A DNA stretch of 64,000 nt from Gordonibacter urolithinfaciens (GCF_900199375.1 NZ_LT900217.1:3162001-3226000), one strand, 5' to 3'; positions 8,574 to 18,962 are shown, counted from the first letter of the stretch. A program made the numbers and translations. The notes: generated by a model from the sequence alone, not told the origin.

Positions 8574-10154
8574 ATGGTCGGTCAGGCGGCAATCGCGCAG
8601 GCGGCGCCCAGGAAAAGCCATGTGGCACGCGGCATCGCGTTCGCGGCGCTCGGTGGCATCTGCTGGGGGTTCTCGGGAACCTGCGCCCAGCTCATGACGA
8701 GCGAGCTCGGGGTGCCGGTGGCGTGGATCACCTGCGTGCGCCTGCTGCTGGGAGCCCTCATCTTCCTCGTGGCGTGCCTCTTCAAGAACTGGCGCAGCCT
8801 GCGCGCCGTGCTGCGCGACAAGCGCTCGCTGCTCCGTATCGCGGCCTTCTCGATGTTCGGCGTGCTGCTCACCCAGATGAGCTACCTGTCGGCCATCTCC
8901 TACACGAATGCGGGCACGGGTACCGTGCTGGAACGCCTTGGACTCGTGGTCATCATGTTCATCGTGTGCGTGCGCGTGCGGCGCTGGCCGAAGCCGCGCG
9001 AGCTGTTCGGCCTCGTGTTCGCCCTGGGCGGCACGTTCCTCATCGCCACGAAGGGCAACATCGGAGCGCTCGCCATACCGGCCGAGGGGCTCATGTGGGG
9101 CGTCGTGTCGGCATTCGCGCTGGCGGCCTACACGCTGCTTCCCGGCAAGGTGCTGGCGAAGTGGGGCAGCTTCATCGTCACGGGCCTGGCCATGCTCCTG
9201 GGGGGCACGGTGGCCACCGTGTTCGTGCAGCCGTGGAGCATCCCCGTGGACATCACGCCCGAGCTCGTGGGCGTCATGGGTGCCATGGTGATCATCGGCA
9301 CGTTCGCCGCGTACCTGTTTTACCTGCAGGGCATCACCGATGCCGGCCCGGTGCGTGCCGGTCTCGTGGGCTGCGTCGAGCCGGTGTCGGCAACGGTCAT
9401 CTCGGCCGTGTGGCTGGGCACGCCCGTCACGCCGGTGGACGTGGCGGGCATCGCCATGATCGTGGTCATGGTGCTCTTGGTGACGCAGCGCGAGGAGGCG
9501 CCCGCGAAGGGCGAGGGCGGCCTGGACGGCTCGCCCGACGACCTGCCGCCCTTCGAGGGACGCGCCTCGCTTCTGGGCTATTATCGCTCCCGTCCTGCCA
9601 CGCACGACGACTTCGTGCGCTTCCAGGAGGTGCTGGAAGACGGCCACGAGGCGCTGGCCGCCTTGGGCATCGAGGAGAAGGGGTCGAAGAAGTACCCCTC
9701 CGAGCGCCGCGTCATGCGCGCCATCGACTGGGGCACCGCCCATGTGGTCACGGTGCCCGAGCGCACCGGCGACGAGGAGGCCGGCGGCGAGCGCATCATC
9801 GGCGTGTTTGCCGTCGACCCGCGCGGAGACGAGGCCTATGGCCGTTCCTCGGGCGCGGACTGGCTCACCGAGTCTGCCGAGCCTCCTGCCGGGGAGGCCC
9901 CGTATGCGGCCCTGCACTGGGTGTGCGTGGCATCGGAGGCGCGCCGCCGCGGCGTGGGCATGTTCATCCTGGGCGAGGCCGAGCGCCTCGCGAAGGCTGC
10001 CGGCAAGCGCAGCCTTCGCTGCGATGTGTACGAGGGCAACGAGCCCATGCGCGCGCTGCTCATGGAGTACGGCTTCTCGTCCTGCGGCACCGCTGTCCTG
10101 CGCGACCGCCTGGGCCGCGAGAGACGCCGCGCCGCGTTCGAGCGCCTGTGGTGA
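8574..10154 (+). CDS. EamA-family transporter fused to a C-terminal GNAT acetyltransferase (copy 2)
   Basis: A 526-residue paralogue of the preceding gene with the same order: EamA repeats (residues ~20-305, starting GGICWGFSGTCAQLM) and a GNAT domain (~340-526) with acetyl-CoA loop RRRGVGMFIL. The ATG at 8574 follows GAGGGGGAGG. The acetyltransferase half has an insertion near ERTGDEEAGGE that copy 1 lacks, so the two have diverged after duplication. Each copy has its own promoter, so they can be expressed separately. Substrate unknown. Confidence 0.85.
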   Translation: MVGQAAIAQAAPRKSHVARGIAFAALGGICWGFSGTCAQLMTSELGVPVAWITCVRLLLGALIFLVACLFKNWRSLRAVLRDKRSLLRIAAFSMFGVLLTQMSYLSAISYTNAGTGTVLERLGLVVIMFIVCVRVRRWPKPRELFGLVFALGGTFLIATKGNIGALAIPAEGLMWGVVSAFALAAYTLLPGKVLAKWGSFIVTGLAMLLGGTVATVFVQPWSIPVDITPELVGVMGAMVIIGTFAAYLFYLQGITDAGPVRAGLVGCVEPVSATVISAVWLGTPVTPVDVAGIAMIVVMVLLVTQREEAPAKGEGGLDGSPDDLPPFEGRASLLGYYRSRPATHDDFVRFQEVLEDGHEALAALGIEEKGSKKYPSERRVMRAIDWGTAHVVTVPERTGDEEAGGERIIGVFAVDPRGDEAYGRSSGADWLTESAEPPAGEAPYAALHWVCVASEARRRGVGMFILGEAERLAKAAGKRSLRCDVYEGNEPMRALLMEYGFSSCGTAVLRDRLGRERRRAAFERLW

Positions 10155-10270
10155 AGGCGGGCGGCCCCGCCGGCCGTGCAATCCTCTGACCGCGCCCCAA
10201 GGCGCCCCTGCGACCTGCGGGTCGACGCTTTGTTTCGAACGGCTCCTTTGAGAAGAAAGAGAACATCCCC

Positions 10271-10804
10271 GTGCAATTCCGCTCAACCCGCGCGTCGGAC
10301 GTCGACCGCATCATGGACATCCTCGCCGACGGCCGGCGCGCGCTCGCCGAGCTCGGCATCGACCAGTGGCAGGGCGGGTACCCGCATCGCGAGGCTATCG
10401 AAGCCGATCGTGCACGCGGAGAGTCCTACGTCGTGGTCGGCGACGAAGGCGACGTCGTGGCCACGGCTATGGTGGGCTTCTCGGGCGAACGCGACTACGA
10501 CCTGATCGATCGGGGCTCATGGCTCACCAACACGCGCTCGGATGATGCGTGCTACGGCGTGGTGCACCGCGTGGCGGTCTCGGCCTCGTGCAAGGGGCGC
10601 GGCGCCGCCTCGTTCTTGCTGGCCTGCGCCGAGGAGCTGACGCGCGACCGAGGATGCGAGAGCGTGCGCATCGACACGCATCCTGGCAACCTGCCCATGC
10701 GCCGTTTGCTGGAGAAGAGCGGCTACGCCGAATGCGGCGTCATCTACATCGCGCATGCCGAAGCGGGCACGCCCGAGCGCATCGCCTACGAGAAGCTGGT
10801 GTAG
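10271..10804 (+). CDS. Stand-alone GNAT-family N-acetyltransferase
   Basis: 177 residues, one GNAT domain with the acetyl-CoA loop CKGRGAASFLL near residue 110 and a C-terminal segment ending RIAYEKLV. Its start (RSTRASDVDRIMDILADGRRALAELGI) and end resemble the GNAT halves of the two fusion proteins upstream (SRPA..DF....L..GHEALAALGI; RVAYERLL), so it may be their free-standing relative. GTG at 10271 is preceded by a weak AAGAAAGAG site. Substrate unknown. Confidence 0.8.
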   Translation: MQFRSTRASDVDRIMDILADGRRALAELGIDQWQGGYPHREAIEADRARGESYVVVGDEGDVVATAMVGFSGERDYDLIDRGSWLTNTRSDDACYGVVHRVAVSASCKGRGAASFLLACAEELTRDRGCESVRIDTHPGNLPMRRLLEKSGYAECGVIYIAHAEAGTPERIAYEKLV

Positions 10805-10932
10805 ACCGGGTGAGCGGTCGCGCCGTCATCCCTTGCAGCGCCCGCGTCGGCGGGAGCGCGTAGCTGTCGAAATTCTGTCGGTTGCCCATCTGGGGGACGG
10901 CCTCAATGCGGCACGGTATAATGCTGAGCATT

Positions 10933-11766
10933 ATGTCGGTGAAATCTCGCGAGAAAATAGCGCTCTTCGTGTTCCTGGTCCTTATCGTCCTTAGCCTGTG
11001 CGGCTTGGGATGGTACCTGGTGGCAGGGCACTCTTGGAACGTGGCGGCATCGAACCTGGATGACACGTTCGGAAGCATGGACGGCTACACCGCCATCGTG
11101 TACCCGGGGACTGCCGTCGAACCGGTGGCCGGGAAGGGTGCGGGGGATGCGGCTGCGGAGGACGATGCGGTTGGGGACGCGGCCGACGGCAAGGAATCGG
11201 CCGAAGGCGCGGCTGCCGGCAAGGAGGCCGATGCCGGCTCGCCGGATGCCCCGGGGTCGTCCGGCGGCAAAGACGCCACCGGCACGGCAGGGACCGCGTC
11301 CGTCCCGGGAACGGATGCCGGGGAGAGCCTGCTCGGCTCGAAGAAGAAGACGCTCAGCGCCCAGGAGGCAAAGGAAGGCTACGAGGAGAAGGGCGCCACG
11401 GTGTTCTCGCTCGACACGGTCGACCTCGACGCGTACCGCGAGGGCGTCATCCTGAAGAAGGGCGGGCACCGCTTCGGCGTTTTCGGCATCGCCGAGCCCA
11501 CGTCCACCATCGTGCTGGAGAAGCAGATCGCCTACTTCAAGCGCCACAAGGTCGATTTCATCGTGCTCGTCACGCCCGACAAGGAGTACGCCGAGGACGT
11601 CTCGGGCATCGACATCGTGGTGTCCACCCAGGACGAGGACCTGTTCGTCATGGGCGAGACCATCGACGGCACGTTCTACGTGGACGCCCCGGCCGTCGGC
11701 TCGGTGGGCGCCATCCTCATATCCCCCAGCAACGTCGTGTCCGCCAAGGTGCTGCAGGCCTCGTAG
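10933..11766 (+). CDS. Membrane-anchored protein with a degenerate metallophosphoesterase-like domain
   Basis: About 277 residues. A single hydrophobic segment near residues 8-30 anchors it with most of the chain outside. An Ala/Gly/Asp-rich low-complexity linker follows (~residues 70-140). The C-terminal half (KKGGHRFGVFGIAEPTS.., HKVDFIVLVTP.., GIDIVVSTQDED, VDAPAVGSVGAILIS) has the strand order of the UshA/CapA phosphoesterase fold, but the histidines expected in the VLSH and GGHSH positions are absent, so metal catalysis is unlikely. This assignment is by eye. A TATAAT at 10917-10922 lies just before ATG 10933; ATG 10906 with GGGGGA upstream is the alternative start. Confidence 0.6.
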   Translation: MSVKSREKIALFVFLVLIVLSLCGLGWYLVAGHSWNVAASNLDDTFGSMDGYTAIVYPGTAVEPVAGKGAGDAAAEDDAVGDAADGKESAEGAAAGKEADAGSPDAPGSSGGKDATGTAGTASVPGTDAGESLLGSKKKTLSAQEAKEGYEEKGATVFSLDTVDLDAYREGVILKKGGHRFGVFGIAEPTSTIVLEKQIAYFKRHKVDFIVLVTPDKEYAEDVSGIDIVVSTQDEDLFVMGETIDGTFYVDAPAVGSVGAILISPSNVVSAKVLQAS

Positions 11767-11870
11767 GGCGTCGTCCGTTAGGCGCGGTTGGTGCCTCGTA
11801 CGAGGCGGGCGAGACCGTGTAGAGAGGTTCAAGCAGGCGGGAAATCCTCCCAGTTCAAAGCCTTTCACCA

Positions 11871-11879
11871 TGCTACAAT
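11871..11879 (+). promoter_or_regulatory. Extended -10 promoter of the GGDEF receptor gene
   Basis: TGCTACAAT is an extended -10 box. Six bases later is an in-frame GTG (11886), the same geometry as at pcrA and uvrC. A second start, ATG 11916, has AAGGAG nine bases upstream, so a 30-base leader with a normal ribosome site is also possible. Confidence 0.6.
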
Positions 11880-11915
11880 GCCTCCGTGGATCTAAAGGCG
11901 AAGGAGCGATACGTA

Positions 11916-13351
11916 ATGGCGGGCGAGGCGGGCAACGGGCAGGGGGCCTCCAGGTTCTCGTACAAGCAGATGGCGCTCTACGGTGTCATGCTGGCCGTTG
12001 TCTCCGTCATGGTGGTGTTCGCCTTCGGAGCGTTCATGGCGGTCTCCGACATGCGTCACGAGGCGGACGTGTCGATCGCGGCGGCCCTTCCCCGCGTGGA
12101 GGGGCGCATTGACGAGACGTTCAAGCTGCTCGAGACGCTCGCGGAGAGCGAGACGCTCTATGATCCCGACGTCGACGTAATGGAGAAGGTAGATTTCGTC
12201 GACAAGGTAAACGAGCATTTCGGGTTCTTCCTGCTCTGCTATGTGGACGCCGACATCAACGTGTGGGACGCAACGGGACCTGCCAGCCTGGCCAGCCGCT
12301 CGCACATGCAGCGCGTGTACTCCACCGGCGAGCGCTACGTCACCGACAGCTTCGTGGCGGGCGCCGACGGCACCACCCTCAACTACACCGTGATCGTGCC
12401 GTTGCGCGACGGGCAGGGTGCCATGCCACGTCGGGGCACGTGTACGACGATCCCTTTCTCGAGCCCATCCGCGATTCCATCGCCTTCGGCATGACCGCCG
12501 ACGTCGTGCAAAGCGAGCTTCTGGACCTGAACCCGGTGGCGTTCTGGACCGTGGACGGCCTCGATGTGCGCTACTACACTGCCTCTCCCGTGGCGGGTAC
12601 CGAGTGGGACGTCGTGAGCGTGGCAGGGTTCTGGGACGCGTATGCCAAGGTCATGCGCGTCATCTTCCCGCTGGCCATCGTGGCGGTGGCAGTCATCGCG
12701 GCGGCCTTCCTGCTTATGCAGCGCCCCTTCGCGCGCCAGATGAAGAAGGCGCGCCTTTTGGAGAAGTCGGTTGCCGAGCTGCAGAAGAAGGTCTACAGCG
12801 ACGGACCCGCCGACAGCGGCTTCGCCGACCTCATCGAGCTCACCTCATCGGGGCTTTCCGACGGCCTGACCGGCACGGTGACGCGCTCGGTGTTCACGAG
12901 CCGGCTGGCGAACGCGCTGGACGGCGCCGGCGACGGCATCTACGTGCTCTGCTTCATCGATATCGATGACTTCAAGGGCATCAACGACACGTTCGGCCAC
13001 GCAACCGGAGACATGGCGCTCAAAGCCGTGGGCTTCCTGCTGCGCGAGTTCGAGCGCCGCTACGACGGATTGGTCGGCCGCTACGGGGGAGGCGAGTTCA
13101 CCTTGCTCATGACCGACTTCGACGACGAGGCCGAACTGCGACGCGTCCTCGACGAGCTCACCGAGCGCCTGCACGTGGATATCCGGGCTGGAAGCGCCTC
13201 GTTCGCGGTGCACTGCAGCATGGGCGCGTCGGTGTGGGATCGCCAGGTGGACGCCGACGAGCTCTTGGAGCAGGCGGATCGTGCGCTGTACCTTGTCAAG
13301 CAGCGTGGCAAAGAAGGCTACTGCGTCTACCAGGACGAGGAGTGGTCATGA
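11916..13351 (+). pseudogene. GGDEF-domain membrane receptor disrupted by a frameshift
   Basis: Two overlapping frames together make one protein of about 478 residues. The first (from ATG 11916, AAGGAG upstream) has a membrane segment and extracellular sensor region up to about 12425; the rest, in the -1 frame (readable from about 12430 to 13351), has a second membrane segment (VIFPLAIVAVAVIAAAFLL) and a GGDEF domain (DIDDFKGINDTFGHATGD). A missing base near 12428-12430 would restore ..GHVYDDPFLEP. The signature reads RYGGGEF in place of GG(D/E)EF, so activity was probably weak or lost even before the break. Whether the shift is real or a sequencing error cannot be decided here. Confidence 0.75.
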
Positions 13352-14679
13352 GGCGTTCGGCGTGGCGAGGGGGCTTCGGATTCGCGTTGCTCTCCCTCGC
13401 GGCGGTCGCGCTGTGCGCCGCGCTCGGCATGGCCGTCTACAACGAGGTGAAGGACATTCGCCGGACCGATGCCGACAACCTGCTCGCCTCATTCCAGCAG
13501 ACCATCGAGTTGAAGCTGAAGGGCGGCTTGGGCGAGACGGGCGATTTGGTGGCCGCCCTCGAGGTCGATCCTTCCGACGAGGCATGGTTGCCCGCTGCTG
13601 CGGATGCCCTCCTCGCGCGCGACGAGGTGGTCGGCGTTCTCTACGTGGTGGACGATACGATGCGCTACGCGTTTCCTGAAAGCGACTTCGGCAACATGGT
13701 GGGGCGCGACCTCTCCCAGTTCACCTACGTGTTCACCTTGGCGAAGTATACCGACGGCTTCGTCGTGGAGGGGCCGGTCACGCTTGAGAACGGCGTTGAG
13801 TCGTTCGTGTTCGTGGAACCCGTCGATGTCGACGGCGCGTACCATGGCGAGGTTGCGGTGGCCCTCAAGGCGGATTTCGTCATCGAGCAGCTCGACCTTT
13901 CCCTGCTCGAGCAGGGCGGCTACCTCTACGAGCTGTGGGCGGTAAGCCCCCAGGACGGTCGCAAGGACGTCATCGCCGTTTCGGACGGGGGGCACGATTT
14001 CTCCCATGCGGCGAAAGCGACCTTCGGCATGCCCTCCGAATGGACGCTGTCCGTCATGCCGGCCGACGGCTGGGTTCCGGGCCTCTGGACGGCGGCCATC
14101 GTGGCCGTGGCGACCGCAATCTCGCTCCTTTTAGTCGGCCTTATGTTCCTCGGTGAACGGACGAGGCGGATGGAACGATGCGTCGAACGGGCGAAGCGCA
14201 CCGATCAGGAGACGGGCATGTACAACTTCGACGGCTTCGTTGAGATGCTCGAGAAAGAAAGGCTCGGCCCCGATTCGCCGCTCACGCTCATCTGCGCGAC
14301 GGTGGACGATTTCGAGGAAACGTCCATCGCAATGGGCCGGGACGCGCGACAGGAGTATCTTGGCAAAGTGCTCGGGGAGATAGACGCGGCGGTGCGCGGC
14401 AACCAGGTGGGCGCACGGGTGGGCTGCGGAACCTTCGCCGTCGCCATCCGCGGGCGGGTGGGCAAGCAGGTGCTCGTGGACACGATGCGCTCGCTCGAGC
14501 TCGCCCTCATGTGGAAGGTGCGCGCGGGCGACCGCAAGGCGTTCTGCCGCGCACGTTCGGCAGCTGTGTACTATCCCGAGGACGGCGACGACCTCGTGGC
14601 GCTCTTGGAGCGGACGATCAAGCTGCTCGATCGCGACAAGCCCGAGGGGTTCGGCTCCAATCGCAGGCGCCGGAAGTAG
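13348..14679 (+). CDS. Membrane sensor protein with degenerate GGDEF-like C-terminal domain
   Basis: 443 residues. Membrane segments near residues 9-29 and 247-271 flank an extracellular domain of about 210 residues (possibly Cache-like; I do not recognise it firmly). The C-terminal part has the layout of a GGDEF domain (TDQETGMYNFDGFVEMLE), but the signature position reads RVGCGTFAVA, so it should not make cyclic di-GMP. It could bind a nucleotide or regulate its neighbour. The start overlaps the end of the frameshifted receptor (ATGA), so the two were cotranslated. A bidirectional terminator follows. Confidence 0.75.
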   Translation: MRRSAWRGGFGFALLSLAAVALCAALGMAVYNEVKDIRRTDADNLLASFQQTIELKLKGGLGETGDLVAALEVDPSDEAWLPAAADALLARDEVVGVLYVVDDTMRYAFPESDFGNMVGRDLSQFTYVFTLAKYTDGFVVEGPVTLENGVESFVFVEPVDVDGAYHGEVAVALKADFVIEQLDLSLLEQGGYLYELWAVSPQDGRKDVIAVSDGGHDFSHAAKATFGMPSEWTLSVMPADGWVPGLWTAAIVAVATAISLLLVGLMFLGERTRRMERCVERAKRTDQETGMYNFDGFVEMLEKERLGPDSPLTLICATVDDFEETSIAMGRDARQEYLGKVLGEIDAAVRGNQVGARVGCGTFAVAIRGRVGKQVLVDTMRSLELALMWKVRAGDRKAFCRARSAAVYYPEDGDDLVALLERTIKLLDRDKPEGFGSNRRRRK

Positions 14680-14681
14680 AA

Positions 14682-14719
14682 CATGAAGAGGCCCCGTCGA
14701 TCGACAGGGCCTCTTCATG
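14682..14719. terminator. Bidirectional hairpin between GGDEF-like gene and gdhA
   Basis: CATGAAGAGGCCC (14682-14694) pairs perfectly over 13 bases with GGGCCTCTTCATG (14707-14719); the loop contains the palindrome TCGATCGA. It lies between converging genes, 2 bases past one stop and 22 bases past the other. There is no T tract. Confidence 0.7.
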
Positions 14720-14741
14720 CGCTCGCTTCGTCGCGTTCGCG

Positions 14742-16100
<1,359 letters not shown>

Positions 16101-16112
16101 TCACATGCCCTC

Positions 16113-16139
16113 ATTATAAGGTGCGAACGGTGATGACAA
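16113..16139 (-). promoter_or_regulatory. gdhA promoter
   Basis: On the minus strand, TTGTCA (16139-16134) and TATAAT (16118-16113) are separated by 15 bases, a short spacer. The -10 box is perfect. The leader to the ATG is about 35 bases. Confidence 0.55.
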
Positions 16140-16309
16140 TGATTATTTAAACGTTTTGAAACAAATCCGCTCCGGACGGGCGCATGCGGGATGCGCTCCC
16201 GCCCCTCCCGCCGCGTCCGACGGCGGAGGCTTCGACGAGTGTTCCGGACGTGGGACTGCCAGGGGCGGGCGGATGCGGTAGAATCGTCGGGACGCGAGAA
16301 GGAGAGAGC

Positions 16310-17665
16310 ATGAACGAGATCAAGTGCCCCCATTGCGGCGGGATGTTCACCATCGACGAGGCCGGCTTCGCGGCCATCCTCAAGCAGGTGCGCGACGCCG
16401 AGTTCGACAAGGAGGTGCGCCGCCACGCCGACTTGCTGGAAACCGAGAAGCGCCAGGCGGTGGAGCTCGCCGTGGCCCAAGCGCTCGGCGATGCGCAGGG
16501 AGCGGCGGCGCAGAAGGAGGCGCGCATCGCCGAGCTGGAGGCCCGCCTTGAGGCGGCGGCGCGCGAGCGCGAGAGCGAGTCGCGCCTGGCCCAGGCCGAG
16601 CGCGAGCGGGCGCTGGCCGACGCGGCGGCGGCGAAGGATGCCCGCATCGCCGAGCTCGAGCAGCGCCTGTCCGCGCAGCAGCGCGCCAACGAGGCCGAGA
16701 AGCAGCTGGCGGTCCAGCAGGCGCGCTCGGCCCTCGAGCGCGAGCGCGACGAGCTTGCGGCGCAGGTCAAGCTCAAGGATGCCGAGAAGTGCCAGGTTGC
16801 CAGCGCCCTCAAGGAGCAGCTGGCCATCGAGCTCAAGGCGAAGGACGACATCATCGCCTACAAGGAGGGCGAGATCGAGCGCTACAAGGACATGAAGGCG
16901 CGCCTGTCGACCAAGCTTGTGGGCGAGTCGCTCGAGCAGCACTGCGAGGTTGAGTTCAACAAGATCCGCGCCACGGCGTTCCCGCGCGCGTACTTCGAGA
17001 AGGACAACGATCAGTCCGGCGGCAGCAAGGGCGACTTCATCTTCCGCGAGTGCGACGAGGAGGGAAACGAGATCGTCTCCATCATGTTCGAGATGAAGAA
17101 CGAGTCCGACGAGTCGGCCTACCGCCACAAGAACGAGGACTTCTTCAAGAAGCTCGACGCCGACCGCACGAAGAAGGGGTGCGAGTACGCGGTGCTGGTC
17201 ACCTTGCTCGAACCGGAGAGCGAGCTGTACAACCAGGGCATCGTGGACGTGTCGTACCGGTTCGAGAAGATGTACGTCATCCGGCCGCAGTTCTTCATCC
17301 CGATGATCTCCATCCTGCGCAATGCGGCGCTGAACTCGATGGCGTACAAGGCGGAGCTGGCCGTCGTGCGCAACCAGAACATCGACATCACGAACTTCGA
17401 GGAGTCGATGGAGGCGTTCAAGACGGGCTTCGCGCGCAACTACGACCTGGCCAGCCGCAAGTTCCAGACGGCCATCGACGAGATCGACAAGACCATCCTG
17501 CACCTGCAGAAGACCAAGGACGCACTCGTGTCGTCCGAGAACAACCTGCGCCTGGCGAACAACAAGGCCCAGGACCTCACCATCAAGCGCCTGACCAGGA
17601 AGAACCCCACCATGAAGGCCGCCTTCGAAGCATTGAAGGCCGATCAAGACGGCGACGAGTCGTAA
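16310..17665 (+). CDS. DUF2130-family protein with zinc-ribbon, coiled coil and nuclease-like core
   Basis: 451 residues. It begins with a CPHCGG half zinc ribbon (residues 5-11), runs through about 190 residues of Ala/Glu/Arg-rich coiled coil, and ends in a DUF2130 core. The core has the pattern GDFIF..IMFEMKNE (~residues 240-265), which resembles the PD-(D/E)xK nuclease metal-site spacing, followed by ESMEAFKTGFARNY near 365. The function of the family is unknown to me; a DNA-processing or nuclease role is inference. The ATG at 16310 has AGAAGGAGAG upstream and TAGAAT at about 16278-16283 as the likely -10 box. Confidence 0.75.
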   Translation: MNEIKCPHCGGMFTIDEAGFAAILKQVRDAEFDKEVRRHADLLETEKRQAVELAVAQALGDAQGAAAQKEARIAELEARLEAAARERESESRLAQAERERALADAAAAKDARIAELEQRLSAQQRANEAEKQLAVQQARSALERERDELAAQVKLKDAEKCQVASALKEQLAIELKAKDDIIAYKEGEIERYKDMKARLSTKLVGESLEQHCEVEFNKIRATAFPRAYFEKDNDQSGGSKGDFIFRECDEEGNEIVSIMFEMKNESDESAYRHKNEDFFKKLDADRTKKGCEYAVLVTLLEPESELYNQGIVDVSYRFEKMYVIRPQFFIPMISILRNAALNSMAYKAELAVVRNQNIDITNFEESMEAFKTGFARNYDLASRKFQTAIDEIDKTILHLQKTKDALVSSENNLRLANNKAQDLTIKRLTRKNPTMKAAFEALKADQDGDES

Positions 17666-18253
17666 CGACGGGGAAGTCGGCATGCAGCCGCCCGCCTGTA
17701 CGGGGCACGCGCGGGCGGGCGCGCTCGTCGCAGTGCTCGCGGCATCGTCGGCTCGGTCGCCTCGGGCTCGGGGAGGGCGGGTTCCCGCTCCGCGCGGACT
17801 AGGGCGGCTTCGTCGAGAACGGCACCGGACCGCGCGTATCGGAAAGCGTTCGTCGAGCGGCGCCCGCACGGCATGAAGGGCTTGCAGCGGGGAATGGACG
17901 GGGCGGTCATCGGGTTCTCCGACCTGTCGGCCGAGGGCGTGCTGCGCGCGAAGGCGATCGTCGGCAACGACGACGCCTCGTCGGGCTACTGGGGAGAACA
18001 TGCCCGCCGCATGATGCGCCGGCTCTCGGGACCCGAAGGGCTCCCGGCCTTCACTGAGGCGCATGTGCGCTACAAAATCACCGATTTCGGCGTTGTGGCA
18101 AGTCGGGGAACGCCCCGTGCCTCGTATTGATTCGGAAGCCCTAGTCGAAAGTCCTGGTGGAAACGGTATCGAGGGTAATGGTTTTGCGACGGGCCTTTCG
18201 AGATCCCGTCGATGCGCCGAAATCGGTGATTTTACAGAAGGAACCTTCGCCAG
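17666..18253. other. 588-base non-coding stretch between DUF2130 and DUF188 genes
   Basis: No convincing gene is present. The longest frame with an ATG (17873-18130, 85 codons) has no ribosome site and no recognisable family, and ends in the inverted repeat described separately. The segment may be remnants of older genes. Confidence 0.4.
18074..18233. repeat. 19-nt inverted repeat, arms 122 bases apart
   Basis: AAAATCACCGATTTCGGCG at 18074-18092 and its exact reverse complement at 18215-18233. The flanks differ, so the match is limited to the arms. It could mark the ends of a small mobile or repeated element. No coding frame of note lies between the arms. Confidence 0.65.
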
Positions 18254-18757
18254 CTAGTGCTCTCGTTCTCCGTCGCGCAGCGACTCCTCCACGAGGCGGC
18301 GCAGGTTCGCCGCGAAGCGCTCGCGGTCGTCGTCCTCGAAGGGGGCGGGGCCGCGCGTGCGCCCGCCCTGCCGGCGCACCTTCTTCTCCTCGTGGCGGAT
18401 GTGCAGGTCGAGGTCGATGGTGGCCAGCGTGAACACGCGCCCGCGCACGCCGATGGCTCGCGCGCGACGCCCGAGCGCCATGGCGGCCAGGCCGATGTCC
18501 TGCGTCACCACGATGTCGCCGGGCTGGAGTTCCTGCACGATGGCGAAGTCGGCCGCGTCCGCGCCCACGCCTACGGGCAGCGTGTCGACCCAGAACCCGC
18601 CGGTGGGCGTGCGCGGGTCGCCCCGCCGCAGATGGCGCGCCAGGTTCTGCGTCGAGTTGCCCGCGATGACGGCGGGCACCTGGCACGCGCGCGCGACCGC
18701 GAGCGCCTCGGCCGTGACCGGGCACGCATCCGCATCCAGGTAGATGGTGGGTTTCAT
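18254..18757 (-). CDS. DUF188 / YaiI-YqxD family protein
   Basis: 167 residues beginning MKPTIYLDADACPVTAEAL, the signature of the YaiI/YqxD (DUF188) family, which has a PIN-like nuclease fold. The acidic residues DADACP near 8, GADAADFAI near 65 and VVTQDIGLA near 84 fit the metal site of that fold. RNA cleavage is a reasonable but unproven role. The ATG at 18757 has GGAGG a few bases upstream. It is on the minus strand, divergent from the dlt operon. Confidence 0.8.
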   Translation of the reverse strand: MKPTIYLDADACPVTAEALAVARACQVPAVIAGNSTQNLARHLRRGDPRTPTGGFWVDTLPVGVGADAADFAIVQELQPGDIVVTQDIGLAAMALGRRARAIGVRGRVFTLATIDLDLHIRHEEKKVRRQGGRTRGPAPFEDDDRERFAANLRRLVEESLRDGEREH

Positions 18758-18962
18758 GGCACCTCCGTCGCTTTCTGAACCCCCAACCAGTATAGGGCTG
18801 CGAACCGTGAGGTTTGCGCGCATTCCGTAACGGGCCGGTGACCGTTCTGTCAGGAGTCTGTGGCCGCAACAGCGCTTCCATAATCGGGTCCTATCTTTGA
18901 TCCGCCCGCTTGAGGAACGCAGTCGGGCTTCAACCACGACGAGAGAGACGGGGCGGTGGTAG

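Noticed and set aside
17873-18130. 85-codon frame in the gap after the DUF2130 gene
   Set aside because: No ribosome site, no recognised family, and its end falls in an inverted repeat.
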